A stretch of DNA of 64,000 nt, taken from NCBI RefSeq assembly GCF_026626745.1, contig NZ_JAPNJW010000002.1, positions 1,946,151 through 2,010,150 on the forward strand, read 5' to 3'. Each line of letters starts with the position of its first letter. Within the stretch, counting starts at the first letter, position 1. Below, piece by piece: positions 25,653 to 34,559 of this stretch. The position numbers and the translations under genes are program-made. The notes below the pieces were generated by a model. That model was not told the DNA's origin. It did not search any database and worked only from the letters and a program-made list of their open reading frames with translations. This DNA is from Nannocystis sp. RBIL2 (GTDB taxonomy: Bacteria > Myxococcota_A > Polyangia > Nannocystales > Nannocystaceae).

Positions 25653-26987
25653 GTGGCGAGGCTCATCGACCGCGATCGCGCGCACGTCTGGCACCCGGCG
25701 ACGCACTTCGCCGATCTCGACCGCCTGCCGCCGATCGCCGTCGAACGCGCCCGCGGATGCTGGCTCTACGAGGCCGGCGGGCGGGCGATCCTCGACGCGA
25801 TCGCGTCGTGGTGGACGTGCGTCCACGGCCACGGCCACCCCGCCATCGTCGCGGCGGTCCGCGAGCAGGTCGAACGCCTCGACCACGTGATGTTCGCCGG
25901 CTTCACCCACGAGCCGGCGGTCGCGCTCGCCGAGGCGCTGCTGGCCGCGGCGCCGCCCGCTTATGAGCGGGTGTTCTACGCCGACTGCGGCTCGGCGGCC
26001 GTCGAAGTCGCGCTCAAGCTCAGCTACCAGGCCCGCCAGCAGCGCGGCGAACCCGGCCGGCGCCGCTTCGCCACGCTGCGCAACGGCTACCACGGCGAGA
26101 CCCTGGGCGCGCTGGCCCTCTGCGGCGCCAGCGCGTACCGCGACACGTTCGCCCCCCTGCTCTTCTCGCCGGTCGAGCTGCCGGCCCCGAGCTTCCGCGA
26201 GCACGAGCACGCCGACCTCGCGTCCGACCTCGGCCGTGACGCGCCCGAGACGCAGGCCGCGATCGCGGCGCTCGAGGAGCACGCGCACGAGCTGACGGCG
26301 GTGGTGATCGAGCCGCTGGTGCAGTGCGCGGGGCGGATGACGATGACCGGCGCCGGCTTCTACCGCGAGCTGGCGAGCGCGGCCAAACGCCTCGGGATCC
26401 ACGTCATCGCCGACGAGATCGCGGTCGGCTTCGGCCGCACCGGGCACATGTTCGCAAGTACATGGTCGGAAGTGCAGCCCGATCTGCTGTGCCTCAGCAA
26501 GGGGCTGGCGGGCATCCTCCCGCTGGCGGCGGTGCTGGTGCGCGAGGGCTTCGACGTCGATTTCCGCGGCTCGCCGGCCCGCAGCTTCCTCCACAGCCAC
26601 ACGTTCACGGCCAACCCGATCGCCTGCGCGGCCGCGATCGCGGGGCTGGAGCTGTTCCGCTCGACCGACCTGCTGGCCCGCTTGCCGGCCCGCGTGGAGG
26701 CGATGGCGGCGCGCCGGCGGGCGGTCGCGGCGGCCTGCCCCGCGGTGGTGGCTCACCGCCAGGCGGGGATGATCGCGGCGCTCGAGGTGGTCCCCGCGGC
26801 CGGCAGCCCCGGGGCGCGCGACGGCCGGCTCGGGCTGCTGCTGCGCGAGGCCGCGCTGGCCCATGACGTGCTCCTGCGGCCGCTGCACGACACGATCTAC
26901 TGGTTCCCGCCGCTGGTGATCGACGACGCGGAGCTCGACCGCCTGGCCGAGGTGACGATCGCGGCCATCCGCGCCGTGCTCGAGTGA
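25653..26987 (+). CDS. bioA: Adenosylmethionine-8-amino-7-oxononanoate aminotransferase
   Basis: BioA converts KAPA to DAPA in biotin synthesis using S-adenosylmethionine as amino donor. The 444-residue PLP enzyme shows VWHPATHF near the start (BioA VWHP motif), SWWTCVHGHGHP, the GSAAVEVALKLSYQ PLP-phosphate loop, DEIAVGFGRTG with the cofactor Asp, and the Schiff-base Lys in CLSKGLAGILPLAAVL. It starts with GTG 25653. A CATGT...ACATG pair (26449-26466) within GHMFASTW replaces a usually less polar stretch and may be a repeat relic. No other bio gene is nearby. Confidence 0.93.
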   Translation: MARLIDRDRAHVWHPATHFADLDRLPPIAVERARGCWLYEAGGRAILDAIASWWTCVHGHGHPAIVAAVREQVERLDHVMFAGFTHEPAVALAEALLAAAPPAYERVFYADCGSAAVEVALKLSYQARQQRGEPGRRRFATLRNGYHGETLGALALCGASAYRDTFAPLLFSPVELPAPSFREHEHADLASDLGRDAPETQAAIAALEEHAHELTAVVIEPLVQCAGRMTMTGAGFYRELASAAKRLGIHVIADEIAVGFGRTGHMFASTWSEVQPDLLCLSKGLAGILPLAAVLVREGFDVDFRGSPARSFLHSHTFTANPIACAAAIAGLELFRSTDLLARLPARVEAMAARRRAVAAACPAVVAHRQAGMIAALEVVPAAGSPGARDGRLGLLLREAALAHDVLLRPLHDTIYWFPPLVIDDAELDRLAEVTIAAIRAVLE

Positions 26988-27036
26988 TTCGCGGCCGACG
27001 TCGCGGCGATGCGGCGTCGCGAGTATCATCGCGGCG

Positions 27037-28308
27037 ATGCGGGCTCGCGGACTCGTCGGCGCGGCGCTGCTCGGCGCGTGCAGCCCGGTGACGCCGCCCG
27101 GGCTGGTCCTCGACATCGGCCGCATGTGCCGGGACATCGCGCTCGCGGTCGCCGATCCCGACGTGCTGCCGGGCTGGCGGATCCACGCGGCCGCGATCGC
27201 CCGCAGCGGCGAGGACGCGACGTGGTACCTGGCGAGCGAACACCCGGGCGAGCTGGCGCTTCGACGTGTCCCCGAGGACATCCCCGGCGTCGACCTGACC
27301 ACTGTCGGCGCGACGCACGAGTTCACGCTGTCGCGCGGCCCGATCGAGGGCCAGATCTGGCTGACCCTCGACCGCGGCGACGAGGCGCGGCTGTGGCGGA
27401 TCGACGAGGACGGGGCCGAATTGTCCGCCGGACCGACGCTCGCGGGCTTCCCCGGCGACGCGAGCACCGAGTGGTTCTACCGCCTGGTGTTCCTCGGCCA
27501 CAGCCCGCACCTGCTCGCGCTGCCGCGGCTGACGCGGGCCGGCGAGGTGCCAATCCACGTGGCGGCGGTGACCCCGGAGTTGGAGCTCGGCGAACGCTGG
27601 GCGTTGACCGCGACCGTGACCTGCCCGCCGCTCAGCGAGCTGAACTGCCCGTTGCTGTGGGAGGACCTGCGCGAGCTCGACGTGCTCGACGTCGCCGAGC
27701 CGGGCAGCGTCGCCGGGGCCGCGCTGCTGATCTCGATCGCCACGCTGCCCGACGAAGAGCCCGCTCCCGAGATGCCCGCGGCCGTGTTCCAGACCCTTGT
27801 CATCAGCCTCGCGCTCCAGCGCGACCCGACCGCGGAGGCGCCGGTGCTCACCCGACGCGATCACGTAGCGTGGACGACCGCCGGACCCGTGCTGCCCTCT
27901 CCCGCCCAGATCGCGGCCGATCCGCTCGGGATCTACGTACTCGCGGGGCTCGTCCCCGGCCCCGACGGCTCCAGCGCCGACGCGACCCCCGCCGACTATC
28001 TGTACCACGCCGACCTGCTGAAGGCGGACGGGGCTGACGAAGGCGACGTGATCGCGCTGCTCGACAGGGACCTGCACTCGCACCTGCTGCAGCTCGGCAG
28101 CCGGGTGGCGCTCGGCCAGCTGCCGACGAAGCACTGGTACGTGGCGCCGCTCGACGGCGTGACCATCGACGAGGACATCGTCGGCACGCTCGAGGTCGGC
28201 GAGCAGGCGACCCTCCTGCGAGCCGGTCGCGGTCAGGTCGTCGTGCGCGCCCAGTCGGCGCCGACCCGGCGGGTCCAGATCGCCTGCGCCGACCCGACGC
28301 AGGAGTAG
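27037..28308 (+). CDS. Lipoprotein of unknown function
   Basis: This 423-residue predicted lipoprotein has a leader MRARGLVGAALLGAC with a good lipobox (LLGAC). The mature protein is beta-rich with Trp and Asp at regular places (GWRIHAAAIARSGEDATWYL, GQIWLTLDRGDEARLWRI) and may be a propeller, but I recognise no family. It starts 49 bases after bioA; the start region (ATCGCGGCGATGCGGG) is nearly duplicated 26 bases upstream. Its 3' end faces the PA14-like lipoprotein across a strong hairpin cluster. Confidence 0.6.
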   Translation: MRARGLVGAALLGACSPVTPPGLVLDIGRMCRDIALAVADPDVLPGWRIHAAAIARSGEDATWYLASEHPGELALRRVPEDIPGVDLTTVGATHEFTLSRGPIEGQIWLTLDRGDEARLWRIDEDGAELSAGPTLAGFPGDASTEWFYRLVFLGHSPHLLALPRLTRAGEVPIHVAAVTPELELGERWALTATVTCPPLSELNCPLLWEDLRELDVLDVAEPGSVAGAALLISIATLPDEEPAPEMPAAVFQTLVISLALQRDPTAEAPVLTRRDHVAWTTAGPVLPSPAQIAADPLGIYVLAGLVPGPDGSSADATPADYLYHADLLKADGADEGDVIALLDRDLHSHLLQLGSRVALGQLPTKHWYVAPLDGVTIDEDIVGTLEVGEQATLLRAGRGQVVVRAQSAPTRRVQIACADPTQE

Positions 28309-28324
28309 CCGGATCCGGGATGAA

Positions 28325-28407
28325 CGAAGAGCATGTCCTTGCGGACATGCTCTTCGGGTCATGTCTCTATCAGCAGGTCCTCGCGGACATGTCGCCGAGG
28401 ACCTGCT
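28325..28407. repeat. Strong hairpin pair at a convergent junction
   Basis: A perfect 14-bp stem (28325-28338 with 28343-28356, loop TTGC) contains GCATGTCC/GGACATGC. After TCATGTCTC comes a second structure: AGCAGGTCCTCG (28372-28383) pairs perfectly with CGAGGACCTGCT (28396-28407) and encloses GACATGTC. These fill the gap between facing genes. No T-run follows either stem. Confidence 0.8.
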
Positions 28408-28419
28408 CGAAGTGCCAGC

Positions 28420-29244
28420 TTACTTGCCGGCCTTGGCGCGGGCGTCGGCGCCCTCGGGCTTGTACAGGTTCTTGAGCGGGATGGCGGCCGGGGTGCCGTC
28501 CTTGCCCTCGGCCCACGCCAGGCCGACGACGATCGGGGCGCTGGTGTGGAACGTGCGCAGCTCGAGCTTGTACTCGCCGGGGTCGAGGCTGACGAGCTCG
28601 CAGGCCTCGGAGGCCTCGGTCTTCACGCCGTCGTTGTCGACGATCAGCGTGTCCTCGATGTAGAGCTGGCTGCCGTCGTCGCTCTTGGCGCACAGCTTGT
28701 ACTCGCCGGCGGTGATGACGTTGACCGAGCCGGTGAAGCGCAGCGCGATCGGGGCCGTGACGGTCTTCGGCAGGCCGGCGATCGGCGCGGTGGCGGCGGC
28801 GTCGAGGCCGTTGGCGATGAACGCCTTCTTGACCGTCAGGCCGGCGAAGTCGGGCAGCTTCTCGGTGGCCGCCGGGATGGTGAAGGCCTCGGCGAGGAGG
28901 CCGTTCGGGCTGACCGCGCGGCCCGGCTTGGGCTTGGCCGGCGCGGGGGTCTCGGGCTCTTCGGCCTTCGGCGGCTTGCTCGCCGCGATCCGCTTGACGA
29001 CCTTGGGACCGACCGAAGCGCCGCGCGTGGTGGTGGAGTCGCGGCCCTTGATCGCGGGCTCGCTGCCGCCGTCGCCGTCGCCGTCGGCCGGGGTGCTGCT
29101 GCCACCGCCGTTGCTGGGCGTGCCGACGTCGTAGTCCACCTTGCCGGCGTCGGGAGAGTTCGATTGCGGCGCGTTCGCCGAAGAAGAGGCACAACCAGCG
29201 AGCAGCCCGAAGCTCGCGACCAGGATGACGGACGTGCGAAGCAT
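28420..29244 (-). CDS. Lipoprotein with PA14-like domain
   Basis: This 274-residue lipoprotein has a leader ending in LLAGC (MLRTSVILVASFGLLAGC), a Ser/Gly/Asp/Pro linker (residues 20-65), and a C-terminal PA14-like beta-sandwich: IALRFTGSVNVITAGEYKLC, then KSDDGSQLYIEDTLIVDNDG and GEYKLELRTFHTS. PA14 domains usually bind carbohydrates. A GAGG ribosome-binding site precedes ATG 29244. Ligand unknown. Confidence 0.78.
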   Translation of the reverse strand: MLRTSVILVASFGLLAGCASSSANAPQSNSPDAGKVDYDVGTPSNGGGSSTPADGDGDGGSEPAIKGRDSTTTRGASVGPKVVKRIAASKPPKAEEPETPAPAKPKPGRAVSPNGLLAEAFTIPAATEKLPDFAGLTVKKAFIANGLDAAATAPIAGLPKTVTAPIALRFTGSVNVITAGEYKLCAKSDDGSQLYIEDTLIVDNDGVKTEASEACELVSLDPGEYKLELRTFHTSAPIVVGLAWAEGKDGTPAAIPLKNLYKPEGADARAKAGK

Positions 29245-29551
29245 GAAAATCCTCTGGAGGTCAGAACTGGCGCCTGTGACGACGCCCTCGGCGCAGGGAT
29301 TCAGGCGGGCTCGGGCCCGCAGGAACGGGGAGTCTGCGCTCCGCGAGTGTACGGCGCTGAATTGATTCGAGGTGGCGAAAACGGCCGGGTCCGTGCGACC
29401 CCAGCGCCCCCGCACGACCTGTGAGGCGCGTCACTCATCCTGCGCTCGGCCAGAGGCCCCGGGTCGAGTATCCACAGTCAGCCATGTCCAGGACGGAGGC
29501 AGCCGGGCGCGACCGCGCCAGTACCCGCGAGAGACGCCGCGGAGGCGGTCG
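29245..29551. other. Divergent intergenic region
   Basis: This 307-base region lies between the PA14-like lipoprotein and rseP. I see no gene and no repeat cluster apart from single words (GACCTGTGAGG, CCATGTCC). GGAGG at 29541-29545 is the rseP ribosome-binding site. Confidence 0.45.
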
Positions 29552-31183
29552 ATGACGCAATTCCTGGCGTTCATCCTCCTGATCGGCCCGCTGATCTTTG
29601 TGCATGAGCTCGGCCACCTGCTGGCCGCCAAGCTGGTCGACGTCAAGGTGGTGCGCTTCTCGCTCGGCTTCGGTCCGGCGCTGGCGCGGATCCAGCTCGG
29701 CGAGACCGAGTACCGGATCGCTCCGATCCCGCTCGGCGGCTACGTGACGCTGCTCGGCCAGTCCCCCGACGAACCACTCGCCCCGCACGAGGCGCACCGA
29801 GCTCTGCGGAACCGACCGCTGTGGGCCCGCTACCTGGTCCTCGGCGCCGGACCGCTGTTCAACCTGCTGCTGCCGCTGCTGCTCTACTTCACGTTCTACC
29901 TCGGGCACACGGTGATCGCGCCGCCGGTGATCGGCACCGTGCTCGACGACTCGGCCGCCGCCACCAGCGAGCTGCACTCCGGCGACCGCATCGTCGCCAT
30001 CGACGGCACCGACATCCACTCGTGGGGCGAGATGCAGGACCACGTGCGGGCGGCGCCCGACCGCGAGGTCAAGCTGCAGATCGAGCGCGACGGGGTCCGC
30101 TTCGACCGCTTCGTCACGCCGCGCCGCAGCGTGGTCAAGAACGCCGTCGACGAGCCCGAGGCGCGCGGCATGCTGGGCGTGTTCCCGTGGGTCTACGCGC
30201 CGCAGATCGGCATCGTCGACACCCACTCGCCGGCCCACGAGCAAGGCCTGCAGACCGGCGACATCATCACCTCGATCAACGGCGAGCCGATCGAGACGGT
30301 CGAGGACCTCGAGCGCGAGCTGACGCGCCAGGGCACGGCGCTGCTGCGCCTGACGTATCTGCGCGCGGTGCCGGTGCGCGGCGAGCTAGGCACGTATTGG
30401 TGGTACGCGTCGCACCACGCCCGCCTGCTCCCGCGTCACGAGGGCGGCGCGAGCACGGGGCTGTTGCCGGCCAACACGTTCGTCCGCACGGTCGCGTCCG
30501 GTTCGCCGGCGGCCAAGGCGGGGATCGCCCCGGGCGATCGCGTGCTCGCGGTCGACGATCGGCCCGTGACGCGCTGGGAGACGGTCGCGGTGATGCTCGA
30601 CCGCCAGGGCACCAAGCCGATCGACCTGCGGGTGCAGTCGCCCGGCGATGCGCCGCGCACGGTCCGCGTGGAGCAGGAGATCCGCACCCACCGCGGGATC
30701 TACAAGCAAGAGCGCAGCTACCTGTTCTTCGGGGCCGAGCCGTACGCCAAGCGCGAGGTGCCGCCGCCCGAGCCGATCCGCGGGCGAGTGACCTACGCCG
30801 TGCGCTCGGCCGTCGACGAGACGCTGTCGATGCTCGGCATGATGTGGACGAGCCTGCGGCAGATGGTGACGCTCGAGCGCGGCGTCGACGAGCTCAGCTC
30901 GGTGGTCGGGATCTTCAACGTCGCCGGCACCGCGGCCGAGCAAGGCCCCGGCCAGTTCCTGCTGCTGATGGCGCTGCTCAGCATCAACCTCGGCTTCGTC
31001 AACCTGCTGCCGATCCCGATCCTCGACGGCGGGCACCTGATGTTCTTCACGCTCGAGGCGCTGCGCCGCAGGCCGCTGGGCCAGCGCGCGCGCGAGGTCG
31101 CCAGCGCGATCGGCCTGGTGATCATCCTCGTGCTGCTGCTGATCGCCCTGCGCAACGACATCACCCGCTTCTGGATGGACTGA
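29552..31183 (+). CDS. rseP: Site-2 intramembrane metalloprotease RseP
   Basis: RseP cleaves membrane-bound anti-sigma factors and signal peptide remnants within the membrane. The 543-residue protein has the zinc motif HELGH at residues 18-22 in its first membrane helix, and the C-terminal NLLPIPILDGGH motif with the third ligand Asp. Two or three PDZ modules lie in between (ATSELHSGDRIVAIDG, AHEQGLQTGDIITSINGEPI, PAAKAGIAPGDRVLAVDD), which is more than in E. coli (two). GGAGG supports ATG 29552. Its stop overlaps the tsaB start (TGATG). Confidence 0.92.
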   Translation: MTQFLAFILLIGPLIFVHELGHLLAAKLVDVKVVRFSLGFGPALARIQLGETEYRIAPIPLGGYVTLLGQSPDEPLAPHEAHRALRNRPLWARYLVLGAGPLFNLLLPLLLYFTFYLGHTVIAPPVIGTVLDDSAAATSELHSGDRIVAIDGTDIHSWGEMQDHVRAAPDREVKLQIERDGVRFDRFVTPRRSVVKNAVDEPEARGMLGVFPWVYAPQIGIVDTHSPAHEQGLQTGDIITSINGEPIETVEDLERELTRQGTALLRLTYLRAVPVRGELGTYWWYASHHARLLPRHEGGASTGLLPANTFVRTVASGSPAAKAGIAPGDRVLAVDDRPVTRWETVAVMLDRQGTKPIDLRVQSPGDAPRTVRVEQEIRTHRGIYKQERSYLFFGAEPYAKREVPPPEPIRGRVTYAVRSAVDETLSMLGMMWTSLRQMVTLERGVDELSSVVGIFNVAGTAAEQGPGQFLLLMALLSINLGFVNLLPIPILDGGHLMFFTLEALRRRPLGQRAREVASAIGLVIILVLLLIALRNDITRFWMD

Positions 31184-31923
31184 TGGCGACCTGGCTCCTC
31201 GCGCTCGACACCTCGACGCCGCGGACCGCCCTAGCGATCGGCCGCATCGATCGCGCGACCGGTACGACGCAGCCGGTGGCGGAGGCGACGCACGACGATC
31301 GCGGGCGCCCGGCCTCGGCCGAGCTGACCACGCGGATCTCGGCGCTGCTGGCAGCGGCCGGCGTCGCGCCGCGCGAGCTCGGGGCGATCGCCTGCGGCCT
31401 CGGGCCCGGGATGTTCACCGGCAGCCGCGTCGCCCTCGCCACCGCCAAGGGCCTGGCGCTCGGCCTCGACTGCCCGCTGTTCGGCCTCAGCACCCTGGCG
31501 ATCGTCGCTGGCGCCGAACACGTGCGCGGGCCGGTGCTGGCCCTGCTCGACGCCCGTCGCGGCGACGTCTACGCCGCGCCGTTCCGCCTCGGCGACGACG
31601 GACCCGAGCGCCTGGCCGACGATCGCTGCTGTCCCTTGGAGCAGGTCCTGGCCCATCTGCCGGCCGAGTTCGTCGCCGAGGCCCGCGCGATCGGTCCCGG
31701 GGTGGCCGCGGTCGCCTCCGCCCTGCCGGCCGAGCTGGGCGCGCGCTCGCTCGCAGTCCCCGGCGCCGACGGGCCCGGATTGTGGGCCGCCGCCGCCCGC
31801 GCGGCCCTGCGCGAGGCGCCCGCCGACGTCGCCACGGTCGATGCGGTCTACCTGCGCGCCAGCTACGCCGAGCTCGGGCTCAACACGCCCAAGCGACCGC
31901 CGTACCGCTCGCCGTTCGTGTGA
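31183..31923 (+). CDS. tsaB: tRNA t6A37 synthesis protein TsaB
   Basis: TsaB scaffolds TsaD/TsaE in making N6-threonylcarbamoyladenosine in tRNA. The 246-residue ASKHA-fold protein shows the N-terminal LALDTSTPRTALAIG and the diagnostic CGLGPGMFTGSRVALATAKGLA segment. It overlaps the rseP stop by one base and is co-transcribed with it. The frame is intact to a stop 26 bases before a hairpin cluster. Confidence 0.92.
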   Translation: MATWLLALDTSTPRTALAIGRIDRATGTTQPVAEATHDDRGRPASAELTTRISALLAAAGVAPRELGAIACGLGPGMFTGSRVALATAKGLALGLDCPLFGLSTLAIVAGAEHVRGPVLALLDARRGDVYAAPFRLGDDGPERLADDRCCPLEQVLAHLPAEFVAEARAIGPGVAAVASALPAELGARSLAVPGADGPGLWAAAARAALREAPADVATVDAVYLRASYAELGLNTPKRPPYRSPFV

Positions 31924-31949
31924 GCGCCGCACCGCGGGCGTAACAGCAA

Positions 31950-32024
31950 CATGTCCCCGGAGACATGACCGATCGGGCATGCGCATTTCTTCATGTCCCA
32001 GAGGACATGCGCTTTTTAAAAAGC
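31950..32024. repeat. Hairpin-repeat cluster at the convergent tsaB junction
   Basis: CATGTC...GACATG (31950-31967) is followed by a 7-bp hairpin CATGTCC-CAGA-GGACATG (31992-32009) with GCGCAT/ATGCGC around it, and then by the perfect palindrome GCTTTTTAAAAAGC (32011-32024). The last supplies T-runs on both strands and contains the TAA stop of the facing gene, so this copy could work as a bidirectional intrinsic terminator. Confidence 0.75.
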
Positions 32025-32861
32025 CACGGAGAGGCCGCGGCCGCCGAGCGCGAGGGCGGCGGCGCGGCGGCGTTTGTCGCCGATGATGAGCATCGGCATG
32101 CCGACGGTGAAGGCAGTGGCGCCGGTGACGATGCTGAGCGCGGCCGAGGCGTCGCGCTCGCGCCCGGCCATTCCGACGCCGAGGCCGACCACCAGCAGGC
32201 CGCCGGCCATCAACGCAACGCCGAGGTTGGTCCACAGCTTGCCGCGCTTGCCCGAGCGCGGCGGGATGGCGGGTACGTACGGGCTGTCCTGCGGGGCGGC
32301 GCGGGCCAGCGCGCCGGGCTCGAGGATCCGGTCGCTGAGGACATGTCCTTCGGGATAGGTGACGACAGTGCTGAGCGCCACGGAGGCCGGCACCGCGGCG
32401 GTCGGATTGGTGCAGACCGCCCCGGCTTCGCGCAGGCGAGCGTCGATGCGGGACCTGGCCCCGCGCAGCACGGCGACGGCCGCGGGCGTGAGCACGTCGG
32501 CGGACTCGAGCAGGCGCGCGTGCCGGACCACGCGGAGGTCGGCGGCGCACAGAAGGTCGGTGCGCTGCCGATCGAGGGCCTGGGCGACTGCGGCCGCGTT
32601 GACGCCCTTCTCCAGCGGCACGTGGGCGCTGCCGAGGAGCCGCTGCGGCGCGGCGCTGCCGGTGAGGCGGTCGTGGGCGCGGAAGTAGAAGTCTGCCGCG
32701 CCGGCGTGGTCCCCCTCGGCCCCACGCTGGTCGGCGTAGCCGGTCAGGTTGTCGCTCCACAGGACGCTCTCGCTGACCGGGCCCTCGGCCGGCTTGGCGG
32801 CGACGGAACCGGCGCCCAGCGCCACCACGAGCCCACAGGCGACCGCCCGGACACCGCGCAT
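32016..32861 (-). CDS. Secreted or membrane-anchored protein of unknown function
   Basis: This 281-residue protein has a signal peptide (MRGVRAVACGLVVALGAGSVAA), a helical TPR-like region (DHAGAADFYFRAHDRLTG, then NAAAVAQALDRQ) and two hydrophobic C-terminal segments (LGVALMAGGLLVVGLGVGMAG, then AFTVGMPMLIIG). This layout is common among myxobacterial cell-envelope proteins. GGACATGTCC-TTCG-GGATA of the repeat family (32338-32353) encodes YPEGHVLSD in it. The frame ends in TAA inside the T/A palindrome. Confidence 0.65.
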   Translation of the reverse strand: MRGVRAVACGLVVALGAGSVAAKPAEGPVSESVLWSDNLTGYADQRGAEGDHAGAADFYFRAHDRLTGSAAPQRLLGSAHVPLEKGVNAAAVAQALDRQRTDLLCAADLRVVRHARLLESADVLTPAAVAVLRGARSRIDARLREAGAVCTNPTAAVPASVALSTVVTYPEGHVLSDRILEPGALARAAPQDSPYVPAIPPRSGKRGKLWTNLGVALMAGGLLVVGLGVGMAGRERDASAALSIVTGATAFTVGMPMLIIGDKRRRAAALALGGRGLSVAF

Positions 32862-32944
32862 GCCACCAGCGTACCCCCGGCGAGCGAGTCGCGCCAGTCG
32901 CCCGCGCGCGGCGCCGCGAGTCCACATGCTCCGTCCTCGCGCAT

Positions 32945-33140
32945 GTCAGGTCTCGCGAGCGGCGTCCCGAACCGACATGCATCCCCCTCGCGCACGCACT
33001 GTCCGACCCCGCGGGCAGCGCCGCCAAGCGGCATACATCGGCCTCGCGCTGTCCGACCTCGCGGGCAGCGCTGCCGACCGGCATGCATCAACCTCGTGCA
33101 GGCATGTCCGATCATCGTGGGCAGCGCGGCATGCCGTCCG
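32945..33140. repeat. Imperfect tandem repeat of about 50-56 bases, four copies
   Basis: Units beginning GTCAGGTCTCGCG (32945), GTCCGACCCCGCGG (33001), GTCCGACCTCGCGG (33051) and GTCCGATCATCGTGG (33106) share GGCAGCGC, CGGCAT and CATC blocks. The spacing is 56, 50 and 55 bases. It lies in the roughly 400-base gap between the secreted protein and the cca gene. No coding sequence fits. Confidence 0.65.
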
Positions 33141-33193
33141 CACCCGCAAGTCTCGCGTCGCTCCGCACGGCGAACATGTCCGAAGAGACAGAG

Positions 33194-33238
33194 GAAGCGC
33201 ACTCATGAAGGCGCTTCATCTGTCCTACGGGACAGATG
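33194..33238. terminator. Double hairpin downstream of the CCA-adding enzyme gene
   Basis: GAAGCGC/GCGCTTC (33194-33200 with 33211-33217) adjoins a perfect 9-bp hairpin CATCTGTCC-TACG-GGACAGATG (33217-33238). It starts 22 bases after the stop of the - strand cca gene. It belongs to the TGTCC/GGACA family and may act as a terminator; there is no T-run. Confidence 0.5.
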
Positions 33239-33260
33239 CCCGATTCTCTGCCCTGAACGC

Positions 33261-34496
33261 TCAACCGCGCAGGTGCGCCAGCAGCTGCTCCGCGGTGTTG
33301 CGGCGCGGCTCCTCGAGCACCCAGTCGAGCAAGTCGGCCAGCGTCTTGCCGAGCTTCGGGCCCGGGGTGGCCAGGCCCTCGCGGACCAGGTCGTCGCCGC
33401 CGATCGCCAGCTCGCCGATCGCCAGCGGCGCGCCGCGGATGGCCTCCTCGATCGTGACCGCCTGGGCCCACTCGCTGGCGTGCAGGGCGGCCGCGTCGGC
33501 GGCGTACTTGCGGCCCAGCTTGGCGAGGATCCGGCGGATCTGCAGGGGGTCGTGCGAGTGCCCCAGCGGCTCGAGCGCGGGGCTGGTGAGCGCGAGGACC
33601 CGCGCGCGCTCGTCCCGGCTCGGGCGCAGGTTGTCGATCACCCTCTCGATCAAGGCCTTGTCGGCGCGCACCGGCCACAGCAGCCGTGCCAGGCGGATCA
33701 CCGGGTCGCGCGGCATGCGGTCGACGTGCTCGATCGCGGCGGACAGGACCTCGCGCTCGAGCGGGACGAGGACGCGCGACCAGATGCCGGTCTCGGCCAT
33801 CGGCAGGAGGCCGAGGATCGGCCGCGCCGCTGACAGCAGTTTGAACAGCTCGACGTGGACGCGCTCGCGGCTGACCTTGTCGAGGACGTCGAGCGCGCCG
33901 CCGATGGCCGCCGCGGTGTCGAGGTCGAGCCTGTACTCGAGGACAGCACACAACCGGACCGCGCGCATGGCCCGGAGGCCGTCCTCCTGGAAGCGCTGGG
34001 CCGGGTCGCCGACGGCCCGGATGAGCCCACGGCCGAGGTCGCCGAGGCCGTCGAAGCAGTCGGTGAAGATCTCGCGGATGGGGTTCCACGCGAACGCGTT
34101 GATGGTGAAGTCGCGGCGCGCGAGGTCCTCGCGGAGCTCGCGGAGGAATCGGACCTCGGTCGGCCGACGCCCGTCCTCGTAGCGGCCCTCGCCCCGGAAG
34201 GTCGTGACCTCGGCGTGGACCCTGTTGTCGCCGCGGCCATGGACGACGGTCACCGTGCCGTGGGCGACGCCGGTCGGGATCGTCTTCTTGAACAGCGCCT
34301 GGACCTCTTCGGGCGTGGCGCTGCTGGCGAGGTCCCAGTCGCCGTGGAGCCGGCCGAGGAGCACGTCGCGGACGGCGCCGCCGACCAGCACGGCCTCGTG
34401 TCCGGCGTCGTGGAGGATCTGGGCGATCTCGCGGAGCGCGGCCGGGATCGGCGCGGCGCGCAGCAGGGCCGCCGCCTGCGAGGGCGTGGGGTTCAT
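33261..34496 (-). CDS. cca: CCA tRNA nucleotidyltransferase / poly(A) polymerase family
   Basis: This class II nucleotidyltransferase has 411 residues and adds or repairs the tRNA 3' CCA end; a poly(A) polymerase role cannot be excluded from sequence. Key blocks are LVGGAVRDVLLGRLHGDWDL with the catalytic DxD, the RRDFTINAFAWNP motif, the RFQEDGLRAMRAVRLCAVLE basic block and SRERVHVELFKLL. The C-terminal helical tRNA-binding part follows, with no HD domain. Start ATG 34496 gives the normal N-terminal helix. Confidence 0.88.
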   Translation of the reverse strand: MNPTPSQAAALLRAAPIPAALREIAQILHDAGHEAVLVGGAVRDVLLGRLHGDWDLASSATPEEVQALFKKTIPTGVAHGTVTVVHGRGDNRVHAEVTTFRGEGRYEDGRRPTEVRFLRELREDLARRDFTINAFAWNPIREIFTDCFDGLGDLGRGLIRAVGDPAQRFQEDGLRAMRAVRLCAVLEYRLDLDTAAAIGGALDVLDKVSRERVHVELFKLLSAARPILGLLPMAETGIWSRVLVPLEREVLSAAIEHVDRMPRDPVIRLARLLWPVRADKALIERVIDNLRPSRDERARVLALTSPALEPLGHSHDPLQIRRILAKLGRKYAADAAALHASEWAQAVTIEEAIRGAPLAIGELAIGGDDLVREGLATPGPKLGKTLADLLDWVLEEPRRNTAEQLLAHLRG

Positions 34497-34559
34497 GCGA
34501 TCGACGGTATCACTCGCGCGGCCGGGTTCGCACGCCGAGTGCTATGGTTGACCCTGGCC

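Noticed and set aside
32941..33140. Insertion sequence or transposase remnant near the tandem repeats
   Set aside because: No transposase-like protein fragment is readable in any frame and no terminal inverted repeats of IS length are visible.
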